From the NCBI RefSeq assembly GCF_023343835.1, contig NC_064439.1, positions 42,525,508-42,589,507 of the forward strand: 64,000 bases of DNA, read 5' to 3'. Shown piece after piece: positions 1 through 12,659 of this stretch. Within the stretch, counting starts at the first letter, position 1. Every line of letters begins with the position of its first letter. The stretch comes from Lagopus muta. Taxonomy: Eukaryota; Chordata; Aves; Galliformes; Phasianidae. The notes under the pieces were generated by a model. That model did no database searches, had not been told where the DNA came from, and saw nothing but the letters and a program-made list of their open reading frames with translations. A program made the translations under genes and the position numbers.

Positions 1-2392
1 GATGTCGAAAATTGAATTTTGTTTACATCTTTAGGGACTGGGCTCAGTTTGGCACTTTGTGATTTAAATATTAATTTTATTTTATCAAATTTGGCTGATT
101 ACCTGAGGAACTTTTTTAATATGTCAGGTTTTATAATGAATATGTCATCAATAGGAATTTATTTATTTTTGTCACATTACCCCATAAGGGCTGAACCCTC
201 CAAATTGCAATACATGTATGACAATAATCACATATGGCATTGTTTGTAAATGACTATGAATAACACAGAAACTTTAAAGGATTCTCTGCCATGACAGATG
301 TGACAATTTTTCTCCTTATCAATGTTTAGGAAATGAAAATAAGCAAAATAATGTACAATTTATGGAACTTCTGGGCTTGCCAGAGTTGCTTAGGCAGCCA
401 TCCCATGAAGCAGCTCCCACAGCAGACTGGGCTTCAGCACAGTGCATAGGGTATACTTTTAGACAGGTGACCTAGTCCATGGATGCAAATGCTAAATACA
501 CACCACTCTTATGCACAGGGGCTCAGTTCCAGCTCCTGCAGTCACTTCAGCATTTGCATTTTCTTTGCTCTCTGTAACCGTAACCATAGAACCACTATAA
601 CACTTGGAGAAATATAATCTTTGGCACTTAGTACATTTTCCCCACCCATTTGCACGTGCACTTTTGAAGAAGCAAATAGAAAATCCACGTAACTCTTGTG
701 TCCACAGCCAGGAAAAGCCATGACCTGAGAGAGAGGGGAAAAAAAAAAAGTAGTAGTTAACAGGGAGGAAAAATATTACTGTGAGGAGTTGCAGGACCAT
801 ATCTAGGAGCTGGTGTGGCTGAGTTGCTTTGTGCCATACTGGCAGCACAGATGAGCTGCCAGGGCAGCAATGGGGCAGGGGAACAAGGGTGCTCAAACCA
901 GCACCCAGGTCTGGTTTAAGCCTGCACTTGTACTGGCCGTCGCGTGGGAGGTGAGTTTTAATGGAAGGGAACACAAATAGCTACTATTGAATGGCCTGGG
1001 GAGAAATGGCTCACCCAGGCTATTTTGGCAAATACTTATGAATGACAAATACATTCACCCATCAACCCATCAGGGCTGGCTCAGCAAATAGACTGGATTA
1101 ATGATAATGACTGCAGTGAATAATTCAACTGGGTCTACCGGCAAAATCAGTCTCTGTTATTAGGCAGGGAAAATAAGAAAATTCAAATGGGCTGATGTGG
1201 TGCTGGATGCCAGGGGAAGAAAGAAAAGGAGACATACAGCTAACAGAAAAGCTCCCCAGCATTTGGGGCATGTCTGGGTATGGACCCACACAGCCCTGTG
1301 TGGAGCTGGGCACAGCAGCATTCAAACCACAGAGCTGTTCTGTTTTGTTTCCAGGTAAAATCAGGAGGAGAAGGACTACAAGTGAGGCGGGTCAAGTAAG
1401 ACCATGCCCAACATTACTGTCCCTTCTGGCCAAGAGTAGCCCCAGGAGCGTGGGGGTTCAGAGCAGCTGCTTCATGCACAGGTTCGCAAAAGATCATCTT
1501 CCAGCTTTGTCCTTTACTGGTAGATTTTGGTTAGTTGGGCCTTATGTTTCTGTTTCTGGATGCTTGAAATACAAAGGACTCACAAAAACAAACAACAACA
1601 AACAAACTAACATGCAGATCATCTCAAGAGACTTATGCTCTTTCTTCTGGCGCCGTGTTTTGGTGAGTCCCAAGTAGCGTGGTTGCATAGGGCCTCTTTC
1701 AAAATGGTTTCTGCGTGGAGAGATTTGGATCTCTCCTGGGATGGCCTTCCTGGTGAGGCCTGCTGTCTAATTGGGGTAGATGATGAGGATGGAAGAACGG
1801 ATTTATGAATAACCAAAAATGGTGGTGTTCCATTCACCACAGCCGCTAGCCCTGCATTGCATGTGCAAGCTCTGCACTTAGTAGGGACTATGGTGAACTT
1901 TCAGATGAGGCAAGCAAGCAATTGCCATTCCCACCTGAAAAACAGAGGCTGCTCCTTCCTTCACTGCCGCAGGGCCTGCTTCACCAGTGCGCTCTGTCAG
2001 GATACCCAGCATGGTCCCTGGTGAGGCTGAGGTGCTTTGAAGCGGGAAGGATGAAGGGATTGATGCAGCTGAGGCTGAACTCCTGAGGGTTCCCCTGTTT
2101 TCTCCATACCAAGGGGAGACACCCACTTCAACCGGGCTCTCAGAGCACAGGGGTGCTGTGAAACCCAGGGGAGCCCAGGATGCTTTGATTTTTTTTCTCC
2201 AGCAGCAGGGGAGGCAATTTAAGGCTCATGGGGACTCCTTCTCCAACCCTCCAGGCAGGGACACGGTTCTGAGGGGCACGGAGAGGTGGGGAGGGCTGCA
2301 TGCTGCCAGGAGGAGGGCTTCTGGCACAGGGGCCGCCAGCGTACAGAAGAACGTCTGTGTGCAGTGCCGAGGAACTGCGAATGAACTCTAGC
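1..2392. other. Unique non-coding sequence, no gene seen
   Basis: I see no recognisable gene, RNA or interspersed repeat here. Open frames on both strands are short, mutually overlapping and match no family I know. The stretch from about 2.1 to 2.4 kb is more GC-rich than the start of the window and runs towards the CpG-dense patch at 2.52 kb. It could be intergenic or intronic; the sequence does not decide. Confidence 0.6.
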
Positions 2393-2448
2393 AAAAATAA
2401 TAATAATAATTTTTAAAGAAAGAAGGAAAAAAAAAAAAAAAAAAAAAA
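2393..2448. repeat. (TAA)n and A22 homopolymer
   Basis: A short TAA microsatellite (about 2393-2411) is followed after a purine-rich gap by an uninterrupted run of 22 A (2427-2448). No retroposed gene or SINE body is recognisable on either side, so it is not clearly the tail of an insertion. Long A runs like this are often variable in length between individuals. Confidence 0.85.
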
Positions 2449-2520
2449 CAGCTGGGCCTGTATTTCACATTTCTCTCTGCCCTTCCAGCAACCCTTCTCT
2501 GAAAAGTTTATGTCTACATT

Positions 2521-2713
2521 GTGAGAGGCGGCTGCGCTCGCGCACAGCCAAGCCGTCTCCCCCCGGTTTTCCACAGCTGAGCTGGCCCCAGCACACGGGG
2601 CCCCTCGCCGACAGAGCTGGGCCTGTCTCCCAGGCTGTTGCACTTGGCCGGCACTGCCCGTCTGCCTCCAATTCCAGTGGCCACCTTTCTGAGGGAAGGC
2701 AGCGGCCGGCCTG
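2521..2713. promoter_or_regulatory. CpG-dense, GC-rich patch (mini CpG island)
   Basis: About 13 CpG dinucleotides fall within roughly 190 bases, in sequence that is clearly GC-rich, while the flanks carry very few. In vertebrate DNA such a density usually means the patch is kept unmethylated in the germ line, as at promoters or some enhancers. It is shorter than a typical CpG island and no gene start is visible beside it. It could mark an unannotated transcript start, an enhancer, or simply a local GC-rich patch. The density is observed; the function is inferred. Confidence 0.4.
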
Positions 2714-4131
2714 CTCCAAAAGCAGCATGCCAGCAACCTGCCTGGGCTCCCTGCAGGGCAGGCGGACTGTGCCTCAGCCTTTCTGTGCTCGCTCAGCACT
2801 GACCTGGCTGTATTTCCTCCTGATTGAAGGAAGCTGAAATTGTGTGGCCTGACTGCAGTCAGCTTGAATAGGTTGTGTGCTACACCGGGCAGGAAGATAA
2901 CCTGAAGACACGCGGCACCCCTCACAAACAACCGTCCCTTGTGCCTGTGGGTTGGCAGTGGAGCCTGCTGTGTTCCTTTGCAGACCAGCAGTTTCCTGCT
3001 GGCTCATCCATTCCCATTAAGTGCAGCAAAGTCAATATTTGACTTTCTCCGTGCTCCAGTGGGACACGTGGGCTGAGTGCAGTTGGTGGGAAGGACAACA
3101 TGTAGGGGCTGGGCACCCAACGCCACGTGTTCTCCCTCGCCCTTTCCACCACCTCATTGACCTCACTGTCAGTAACACAGCACTTCTTGTGCTGCAGGGG
3201 CTGACTTACTCTGAGTCACAGCTCCTGAGAACATGGGGGCATTCAGGCTGACCTCAGTCCTCTGCTCTGCTGGTGAACCCAGAGTGAGGGGCACCCCCCC
3301 GCTCTCTGTCCATGTGCTGTACTGCAGCTAGCTTGTGATGGGTCAAGGCAAAGCTCCCAAAAACTGGGTTGAAGCAATGGTGAAGGAGCCCAGCTCTCCT
3401 TCACAGTGATGCTCTGCTTTCTAAGTGCCTGCAGCCACATGGTGCTCATAATGACCAGTGCCAAGCAGACTGAAGTGGGGAGCTTGGTATCTGGAGGCAG
3501 CACTTAAACCAGAAAAACACCAAGGAGATCACTGCAGATATGTTTTATTTTTTTTTTTTAACTTGCCCTTTTGGGAATAGCAGAGACTCAGGGCAGAACA
3601 GGCTACCAGGGAATGAAGTTCAGCTTCCTGCACTTAATGGTCACTTAATGGTCTTAATTCTGAGGTTGATCTTTGCTCAGGCAGAGCAGACACTTATTGC
3701 ACATAATTTCTTAAGAAAGGGAGTGCACAGCAGGGCCTGTCTGCTCCTGGAAAGTTAACTGTGCCGTACTGCTGCTCTGTGCTGAGGCTGCAGGCTTGAA
3801 CAGGTACAGGCTGAGCTGGGGTCAGCAGTGAGTCAATGCTGATGTTCTTGCAACTCCCAAGGCAACACTTCAGCTTGCAGAGATCTTCACATTGGCTTTC
3901 TCTTTCCTTTTGTTCCTCTTACCAGAAGAAGGGGTGACGGCAGGAGGGCTGAGAGAGCAGAATGGTGTAAGAATTAAATTGTCCTGTATAGCCATCCTTC
4001 CAGCAGATGCCATGGTGCTGAGCTCTTCAGATGAGCAGAGCTGGAGTTAGGGAAGGGTGAGGGAGGAAAAAAGGAGATTTTCTGAAATGCTCATCTCCAG
4101 GCAGTCCAGCTCCACATTCATATTTTCTAGT

Positions 4132-4213
4132 TTAAAAAAAAGAAAAAAGAAAAGAAAAAAAAGCAGCTTTGGCCATCTGCCTATGTTTTTTGTTTGTTTG
4201 TTTGTTTGTTTTG
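4132..4213. repeat. A/G-rich low-complexity run and (GTTT)n
   Basis: An A-rich tract with interspersed G (about 4132-4162) is followed by a TGTT/GTTT microsatellite (about 4185-4213). The two are separated by about 20 bases of ordinary sequence. They have no visible relation to a transposon. Confidence 0.85.
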
Positions 4214-4305
4214 TAGAAACTATTAAGTTCTGGAATGGGACAGCAACTGTGATGGAGCAATGAACAAAATGCTGAAGTAAATGAGAATGATGGATGGTTG
4301 TGGAT

Positions 4306-4322
4306 TTTTGTTTGTTTGTTTG
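4306..4322. repeat. (GTTT)n microsatellite
   Basis: Four GTTT units lie about 95 bases downstream of the larger GTTT run. The spacing suggests local slippage-prone sequence rather than a shared insertion. Confidence 0.8.
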
Positions 4323-6635
4323 TACACTGATGGTGCTTTTCAAATTCAGTTAAATTGTCCTGTTAGTGTCATGCTCCTCCCTCACCCTCTCCCTCTCTTT
4401 TTGTCAGGCGCCCACTTCCTATTTCCTGTTTATCCTCTTCACAGTCCATTCCTTCCACCACTGCTCTGACCCTTCATCCATCCCAATTTTACAAGAAAGG
4501 TCTTTTCAGTTCACCCAGGGCAAATACCTGCCTCCCAAAGCCTCAGAGAGGTTTTCGTGCCCTTCTCCGAGGCCATGGTTTCTTCCTTAGTTGGCTCTGC
4601 AGACAGAAGACCACCACCACCCCAAAACATTAGTGTACAGCAACACTAGGCTGTCTTTGGTGGCGGTACAGTTGCTATAGTCCAGGGAGGGCTGAAAAAC
4701 CTGTTGGTGGTGTGAGCTGATTCTGACAGACAGGTCAAAGCCTGCCAGAGCATCCTGCTCAAAAGTTTACCAGGCCAATCAACAAATAAAAAGACATGCT
4801 CCTAATATAAAGCATGAGCTGTCCTCTGACTTACTCTAGCATTGATGTATATCATGCAGCTCTGATTCAATGTGCCACAGCTGCCATGCTGCCTGTGTGC
4901 AGGCAGGAGGTGCTGAGATGAGCAGGCAGCTCCAGGTATGAGAGCGTAGCTCTGCTGAAGCTATCAGCACACACAGTGGAATCAAACTCAGACTTGGGGA
5001 GCAGCAGTAAGGGTTCTGCATGCTACAAACTGATGCCGTTAATCATGTTTTCACTTGCCTCCTAGTTCTTGAGCTTTTTGAGCCAGTACTTTTAAAGTTT
5101 TCTTGGAAACTGAGAGCAAGAAACATCATTTTCTCAGTAGACAGCTGAGCTTGTTGTGTAATGATTTTGGGAGTCAGGACTTTGAGAGGAACACAAAGTA
5201 TTGTCATACCTGCAGTGTAATCGTGGCACCTTGCAACATTTGTCTACTGCTTCCTCAGCAGCCACTTCCCAGTTCAGGGAGATGGATGTGTATTAGTTAA
5301 GCTTTTGAACAGAAACAATATTTCTTTCAACTAGCTCTAAACCTTATGTCTCCAAATTCCCTTGCGAAGTTTTGCAGCAGAAAATGGATTCAATAGCAAC
5401 TGAATGGCTCCCTAAAAGTCACAGCTCCACACATAGACATGTTTTTGCTTTCAGAGAGTAAATCTTGCTTTATGGTGCTGCAATCTATGCTGCTGGTGAG
5501 ACTGGCACTCTAATGTGATGTGCTGTGAGGCTCTGTGCTTCCTGCTCACTCTGAGCACCAAGTTGTTCCCACCTCAGAAAAGCTCCTTTTGTCTTTATTT
5601 GCAAAGCTGCTGTTATCAGCAGTATACTTTGCTGGAAAGAAAGGTTTCTTTTAAGAATTAAAAATATACATAACCCTGTGAAGGGTTTAATATATGTGAG
5701 TAGAATGCAGTGAAAGCTACCTAACTGGAAGTCCTACACTATACTTAGCAAGCAGTGGAGATGCCATTTAGAAAAAACAGAAGAGAGAAACTCCAGGAAT
5801 ACAAAATACAATGATGCTCAGCCACTTTCTCTGAGTTGGGTGGGGGAGATACTGCGTGCATGGTGCACATCTCTCAGGACCTTCCTCTCCTTTAACTAAC
5901 TCATGAATGACATGAAAAGCAAAGACCCTGGGAACGTGAAGTTATGAAAAGGGGTGGGAGAGAGGTGTTTGATGCTGGTCGTGCTAACAGAATCCCAGCA
6001 ACAGTATATTCATAAGCTCCATTGCTTCCTTTTTGTAGAGCATAAGGGGTTATGGTAGGAGCAGGTCACTTGAACTTTGCTTTGTTTGCCCCAAACCCTC
6101 CCCAAGATTAGATAGAACAGTAAAAAACAAAACAAACAAACGAATTAAGCAGCAATAACAAAAATACCACTCCAGCAATTCCTAGAGGCTTTCAGCAGCC
6201 TAACCACAGATGTTCAGTGCTTCAGTGGGACCTTGTGCTTGGGGAGCAGTGCAGGCAGGAACTGCACCATTTGATGTTGGACCTTGAACCCCTTTCATTC
6301 TCGGTGTAACTGGCCTCATTGCCGTGGTTGTTACAGCCTGCAAAGGTGAAGTGGCAAGTTCACACCAAGGGAGACTGGAAGCAGGTTTTCCCTCCTTCCT
6401 CCTGCGGCTGCCCCCAGCTTCCATCTGACCACATCAGAACAGCCACACCGCATCTGGCCGTGCACACCATCCCATCTCTGCAGCATGGGGAAAGCCTGGC
6501 TCCCCACCGCCTGCTCCTGCATCCCCTATTGCATCTACCGGGGAAAAAGCCTCTCAAACAAGCCAGGTACATTGCAGAGCCATTACAGCTTCTCATCCTA
6601 CAGGGGACACAACATATGCGAGGCTGGTGATGATC

Positions 6636-6830
6636 AAAGGCCAGCAATGAGTCATCTCAAATCCAATGAATGATCATTAGTTGAGGGAAGAGATAATTAG
6701 ATTGGCTTCACTATCTCGCTGTTATTCTTGGAGGAGTAATGGGGTGGTATTGCTGCTATTGAAGACTTTATTTGTTAGGAGTGACTCATTGGGTATGCGT
6801 CATAAATTATACTTGGGAAAAACTATCACT
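6636..6830. promoter_or_regulatory. Candidate conserved regulatory element
   Basis: This AT-rich stretch is free of repeats. It contains an AP-1-like site ATGAGTCAT near 6648, a second GTGACTCA near 6781, and homeodomain-type TAATTAG near 6696. Clustered transcription-factor-like words in repeat-free DNA are typical of vertebrate enhancers, but such words are also common by chance. Conservation in other birds is needed to support the call. Confidence 0.2.
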
Positions 6831-9194
6831 GCTCCATGTTGAGAGCTGAAAGTCCATTCAGTGTGCGCAGAACATCCTGATGGTGTGTAGATGAGGCTAG
6901 CATCACATGGTGAGCGGGCCCTTTCCTTTCACCTCACCTAGAGGGACACTGTCAAAGCTGGGTGTGCTCTTGCCACTGTGGACCTACCCCACTGCAGAAG
7001 TTGAAGGGAAAATAGCTTTTGACAAAGTGGGGGAGAATCAGAGGAACCAAATGCGGAGCCATGGTCTGCTAAAGTCCTGCAAGGACTTTGTAGCCCTCAA
7101 GAAGGAATGTGAACTGCTGCCCTGGGTCAGAGCTTCATGCTGCTCTGTTTTGGTAATAACCTACAGAGAGGTTTGGTCACAAAGCCAAGGCGTTTGCAGT
7201 ATCCAAAATCTGTCCCCAGATCTGAATTTTATAGTTGAGTTGGCTCATTTTTTATTTGAAAAAGATTGAGTGAACTTTTGTTCTTAGTTGACTGACTTTT
7301 ATCCCATGAACTAGCAAATTTTAGCTGAACCAGGTCATCTGAAGAAACTTACTGTTGCTGTTGATTTTTAAATATAATTCCTAATGTTTCTGCTTGCAGA
7401 ACAGCTTAAGGTTTGGAAAGATAGAGACAATCAATAGTAAGTGGGGAAAAATAATTGGTTGTATTTTCATGTTCTTTTTGCATATTGAAACCTAATTTTA
7501 GATTGCAACTGAGGCTTAAGGTTTGTTGTTCATTTGCCCAGTCTATTTTTCTTTCTTCCAATAGAGCAAACTTGGTCAAGCCATGCTTGCCCTTGAAAAC
7601 TTAGTTCTGAGAAGTGCCCGGTGCAGGGTTAGTCAGAGTAATGAATGTAAACACTGTAAAGATTACTTATTTCCTTTGTTCTTTTAAGTTGGAATTTATT
7701 ACAGCACTTGAAGAGTATCCTCTTGCCGTATAAAAACACAATTATGGAGACCTGATTCTCACCCTTCCTTCAGTGAAGGAGTGCTGCAATGATGACAGGC
7801 TGGAAAGCAAGTGTGTCCCATATTGTGCCCTGGGTCAGCTGAGGTTTTTGCTCTGTGGTGTCTGCTTTCAGATGCTGCATCCTGGACTTGATATTCCTGC
7901 TTTCTCATGAAAACAGCCTCTGGATAATCTCAAGCCCTGAGCAGGTAGCGAAGGGCTTAATTCAGAAGGCAAAGGGAGCTGTGAGTCCCAGCTGTGAGTA
8001 CCCCCCTGCTGCCCTCCCCATTGCCCCCAAAGCAGATCCATCTTTCCCATGAAGGTGCTCTTTGCCAGTGCTCAGTGCTGGAGACATTAAAAAAAACCCT
8101 AGTAAATCAGAGTTTTACATCTCTTGGTATACTGTTATCATTATGCTAAGTGACTATGAAGTTCTAAAAGAATCTAGAAAAATCAGGCTTTTCAGCAAGT
8201 TATTTTTTTCTCAGAAGAGTAATTTTGTGTTAGCTTGCCACTGCCTGACATACTGCATTATTTTTGGTAAGCCAGAAATCATCTTGAAGACTGTTGTGGC
8301 TATAGAATTATTAAGACAACAATTTAATTTTAGGAAATCCCCTTAAACCAAAGCTTAAGAGAGCCCAAAGCCCATCAGTGTGATTTTCTGGGATCCTTGT
8401 TGCCCAGGGCTTCTGTCAGTCAGTGACACTGGAAGCAGTGCAGCATCTCCCAGTTGTCAGCCCAGCAGTGCGGAGGGGTTGGACTGGTGCAGTGGAGGCA
8501 GAACCAGGCTCACAAAATGAGTTTGCCACAGAATTTCCCATTTCTTCCTTGCTCATCTCTGGACCTCTCTCTGGTTGCTTGCTTTCATGCCTCCCTGGTG
8601 ATGGACTTCCCATATGGCACACAAAGAGGCATTTCCTCTTATACTAGCAAAGGCATGTATTTGTTTCTCCAAAGAAGCAACCATAGAGACCTGAACCTTC
8701 AGAGAATGGGAGGGGAATTTGTTAAAAACAAAGGAAGACTGCAGGTGTAAAATGTTTGTCATGCTAACACCTGAACAAACATATCACTGTGCCCTTGCTT
8801 ATCTCCTTCCTACTCACTGCCTTTATTGAGTTCAGTGTCTTGCTAACTGCAGACACATTAATCAGGCATTTAGATTAGAACAAAGTCACTGCTTCTGTGC
8901 TGCCTTATCTAGACCATATAAATGTGTCATTATATAGATCTGGGCCAGGCTGGAGGGCTTCTTATACCTTTGTGATGACCGAGCTGCTCACTGCTGCTTG
9001 TTTACTTGAATTCCCTTTGCCTTAAAGGGGAATCCAGCCTCCTTGCAGACAGTATGATATTCACTGTTGCAGTTTCTCTCCTATAGTCCAACCTATAGAA
9101 ATAAAAATATAGCTTTTTTTTTTTCCTTGTCCACTTTCATTTCTTTATTTTCAGCACTTTTCCACAAATAACCATTTGCTCCTTCAAAATCCAG
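6831..9194. other. Unique non-coding sequence, no gene seen
   Basis: No repeats or genes are recognised. The 120-codon plus-strand open frame at about 6.9-7.27 kb has no family resemblance, and its protein lacks recognisable domains. A T-rich run near 9.11 kb precedes the first CR1 copy. Confidence 0.55.
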
Positions 9195-9418
9195 GTTGAT
9201 GTAGGTTGGATATTAGGAAACACTTTGAAAGAGTGGTGAGGCAATGGCACAGGCTGTCCATGGAGGTGGTGGAGTCATGATGCCTAGTGGTGTTCAGGAA
9301 GGTGTAAATGTGGCACTGAGGAACAAGGTTAATGGGCAATATTGGTGACAGGTTGGTGGTTGGACTAGATGATCTTAGAGGATGTTTCCAACCTTAATGA
9401 TTCTGTGATTCTCTGATT
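9195..9418 (+). mobile_element. CR1 LINE 3' fragment
   Basis: The fragment begins in the block that reads like 'taggttggatattaggaa', passes through 'gtggtgaggcaatggcacaggctgtcc', and ends in 'ccaaccttaatgattctgtgattctctgatt'. That order and the terminal ATTCTGTG-like octamers are typical of the 3' end of CR1, in sense orientation. It is heavily 5'-truncated, has no reverse transcriptase coding sequence and cannot move. The subfamily resembles the copy at 23.1 kb ('ttggactagatgatcttagagg'). Confidence 0.9.
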
Positions 9419-12400
9419 TGAAGATCCCGTACCATTTGCAGCCCACAGGTACACTAGTGGTGGGGTTTTGCCACAGTCAAATATTTACCTGTGATTTCTG
9501 CTTCTTTGTGCTTGTTAGTTCTTGGTTTGTTACTGGGTTCCCCCTCCTCTGCCCACTTCCCAGCCCTTCTGTGAGATGAAGGTGCCCCGATGCGTGGCTT
9601 GCAGAGGGGCAGGAGCCAGCATGGGGAAGAAGACAGCCTGGCCTCTGTGGAGCACCTGGCACTGCAGCCAAGGACAGTGCTGCTACCCTGGCAGCTTTTA
9701 CATGTTGGGCAAATCTAAACCCAAACTGAGCTGCAGTGAACCACCGTGATGGCATGGTTGTGGGGAGGAGGAGGAAGGGAAGGCCTCAATGTGGACAGCA
9801 CCATATTGCCCTCACTGCAGGACGCAGAGTAGTCATGCCTCTTCTCTGCCACTTTTATCCCATGTCCACCACAGGAACCATGAGGCCATGATGTGGGTCT
9901 GGCACTTCTCCCAGTGCTTGCTCTCTGTCCGTAAGGTGTTGCGTGCCCTGGAGGCTGTGGAAGAGAGCTTCTCTTTACAGGAACAAAATATGAACCTGTT
10001 TTCACACATATTCAGAAAACAAGATCTCTCATTTTCTACATATACTCAAAGCCCCAAATCTCTCACTTTCCTTTCCTCTTTCACAATTTGACAATAGTAG
10101 ACAAAACTCTATGCAAACTGGAGCTTTGTGAGTGTCACTGTCTGCCTGGTGTGCTAAAAGCATATTCTTTGCTTAGTGGGCATTCAGAACACAAGATGCT
10201 TACATGGTGAAATGAGTTGTGAGCACCATGGCAGCAGCAGATTGCTGTGCTGTAGCTGGGTTCGCTGGTCCCTGGGTATCAGAATGCCTGTGGAGGACCT
10301 GCCCTGGTTTTCAGTCCCTCCTTTTCCCTTCCTTGTTCTGTTTCTGGATCTTTAAAATTAGAGGTGGACTAACGGTGTGAGAACTGGATGTCCTTGTGCT
10401 TTGGAGAGCTCTGAGTCACAGTTGAACGCAGGAATGAATGACATGGCTAAGTAAAGGGGATGGGGCCATGAGTCTGCAGGAAGAGTCTCACTTTTTAAAA
10501 ACAGCCAAGAAATATGCAGAAAAATCCTTACAGTTCAATGCATAGATTAATACTTATGTACAGCATATGTGGTTACAGTATTCATAATCAAAATAAATAT
10601 GTTTACCAATTCCACAAATCTCCATAAAGCCTTCTTTCTCTTTCACACATAATGTAATTCTCCAAAGGCTTGAAAATGTGCATGCTGAGTCCCTAATGCT
10701 CATTTTATTTGCTGACTTCCAGCGTCTCAGCATAGACATTTTAACTTCAACAGAACATCTCAGCAGGAACTCTTACCAGGATTTCTGAGGCTTGCAACCA
10801 TATTCACAGCATCTAGTAGAAAGATTCCCAAGTCTCCAGAGGCATCCCTGCTTAAAACCATATTTGCTTTCCTGGCAGTTTCCTCTGAGAGCCTTTGAGC
10901 GTTGGGAACAGTGTTAATCTTTTCTCTCCCCATTGCTACAGCTCCAGCAGACGCTGAGTCTCCTGTGTTTGTGCTCACCGTTCTGCCAGGGAATCTGGTG
11001 TGCCATGAAAAGGACTGGAATTATTATGACAAAAGGTCCCTCCATCCTTCGTATCAGGAACCTCTTTTGCTCTAGGAAATGTCTGTGTTTCTGAAAATGG
11101 GTTAGCAGTAATGTTGCAAGCAAACTGCTTTCTAAAGGGAACTCCCCTGTTTTGTTAGAGGCAGAACACTGAAACAGATGCATCATGTCTGGCAAATTTT
11201 GTAGTGCTAATTTCTATCATGACAGTGATTTTCTTTAAGTGACTGGCTGGGATAAAATAGGATGGGAATGTATCAGCTGAGCTGTGAAATGCAAAGGAAA
11301 GTTCTGCCCTTGCTGCAGATGGGATGTAGGCTCCTGGCTCCTTGGTGGACTTTCTCCTCTATACTTGAATGGATGGTGTGCTACAGGTCTATGCAGTATA
11401 CTATAGGGCAGCCATGGGAGATGTACCCCAAAATGATCCCAGAGTCAGAGTGCTGCTAATGGCTCTGTAAACTTTGAGAACATCCCTGCAAGTGCAAGTG
11501 GCAAGCAGGTCTCCAGAATGACTTTGGCCAAGTGTTCATTGCAATGCAGTGCGTACAGTAGATATTTTTGCTTGTTTGCCTAATCGACTTCTCTTGCAGG
11601 TTTTTGCCTTTTAAGTTCCCCCTTGAGTGGCATTCATGAAGGGTAAGGTTGTCAGTTTTCCTGTGAAGTCTGAGTGAGGGTGATGCTGTCACTGCTTTTC
11701 TAATGGCTGCATGCTGAAAACAAGTTTTAATGCCTTCAGAGCAAGGATCTCAAAGCTCTTTGTGAACAGGACATCATTTAGCCTCTGAAATGCCAAGTCT
11801 GGCAATTTTGGGCTTATTTGTAGTGGAAAGAGAATGTTACAGGAAAACCCCACATCCACCTCAGACATCAACACTAAGTAACCAGCCCTCCCTGGTGCTG
11901 TGGAGGAGACCAGGGTTTGTGAACCCAAAAGGCTCCATTACCTGACTAGAAAATCCCTCCTTTCAGGCGGCTGTCACCTTGTGCTTTCAACTCTGTGATT
12001 TGCATGAAAGGATCTCATAGTGCTGTCAAAACAGCAAAGTCCTCGCATCCTGTACCATGCCACAAACTACTGAATATCAAATATATTCCAGTGCAGCACA
12101 CGCTGTGTTACCTCCTTTGGGAAACTGATCAATATCCCCTCTCCCATGCAGCTCTGCAGCCGCTAGGAGCAGACAGGCTGTTAGGTGTAGGCTTCTTGGG
12201 CTGATTCTAGCTGGGAGTGGCACTTTTCCCCTGGAAGCTTTCCCTGCCTCACATCGCACTGTGAAAGCTGCTTGCTGGCATGGCACTTTCTCCTCCTTGC
12301 TACTATTTCCCCTCTGCTGGCTGTGTAGCCTTCAAAGCATCAGTTTGATAGTTGAATTAGCATGCTGCCCATGGTGAGTGAGCAAAATGATGTAGGGGAT

Positions 12401-12659
12401 AGCTTGCCATCTAGCATTATGCAAAGCACCCATCTGCAGCCTGACAGATTTTGGGGAGGTGGGTGGGCAGTGGTGAGATGTCAGGGCTGCTGTTTGTCAT
12501 GGCCCCAGGTGATGGAGATGGGGCAGATGAAGGAACAATGGCATTGCCTTGCTAGCTCTGTTGAGACCATCTGCGTTCTCCAGCAAGACGTGTGTTGTTT
12601 TCAGTCACTCCTTGGCCAGAGGGTTTCCCACAAGCTCCACCTCTCGTAATGAGTCTTGG
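9419..12659. other. Unique non-coding sequence with one weak exon candidate
   Basis: There are no interspersed repeats. The stretch contains the reverse-strand open segment at 10777-10982 described separately. The remaining frames are short and not recognisable. Confidence 0.5.
10777..10982 (-). other. Weak candidate exon (open segment with good splice donor)
   Basis: Read on the reverse strand, this segment stays open and encodes a hydrophilic then mildly helical peptide including 'NAQRLSEETARKANMVLS' and 'DLGIFLLDAVNMVASLRN'. It ends at CTG followed by GTAAGA, a strong vertebrate 5' splice site. On the upstream side a CAG preceded by a modest pyrimidine stretch could act as acceptor. The length, about 206 bases, is ordinary for an exon. 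I do not recognise the protein, I see no neighbouring exon, and an open frame of this size with one good donor can occur by chance. Treat as a lead, not a gene. Confidence 0.15.

Larger units (their letters stand above)
2714..6635. other. Unique non-coding sequence, no gene seen
   Basis: No CR1 copy or recognisable gene was found. The stretch includes an A/G-rich run, two GTTT microsatellites near 4.2 and 4.3 kb, a pyrimidine-rich stretch at about 4.37-4.6 kb and a short CAAA-rich run near 6.13 kb. From 5.3 to 6.2 kb not even short chance open frames are present. Confidence 0.55.

Noticed and set aside
2413..2931. Reverse open frame of about 172 codons over the CpG-dense patch
   Set aside because: GC-rich DNA has few stop codons; its end is the poly-A tract read as poly-F, and another frame overlaps it on the same strand. 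No domain is recognisable.
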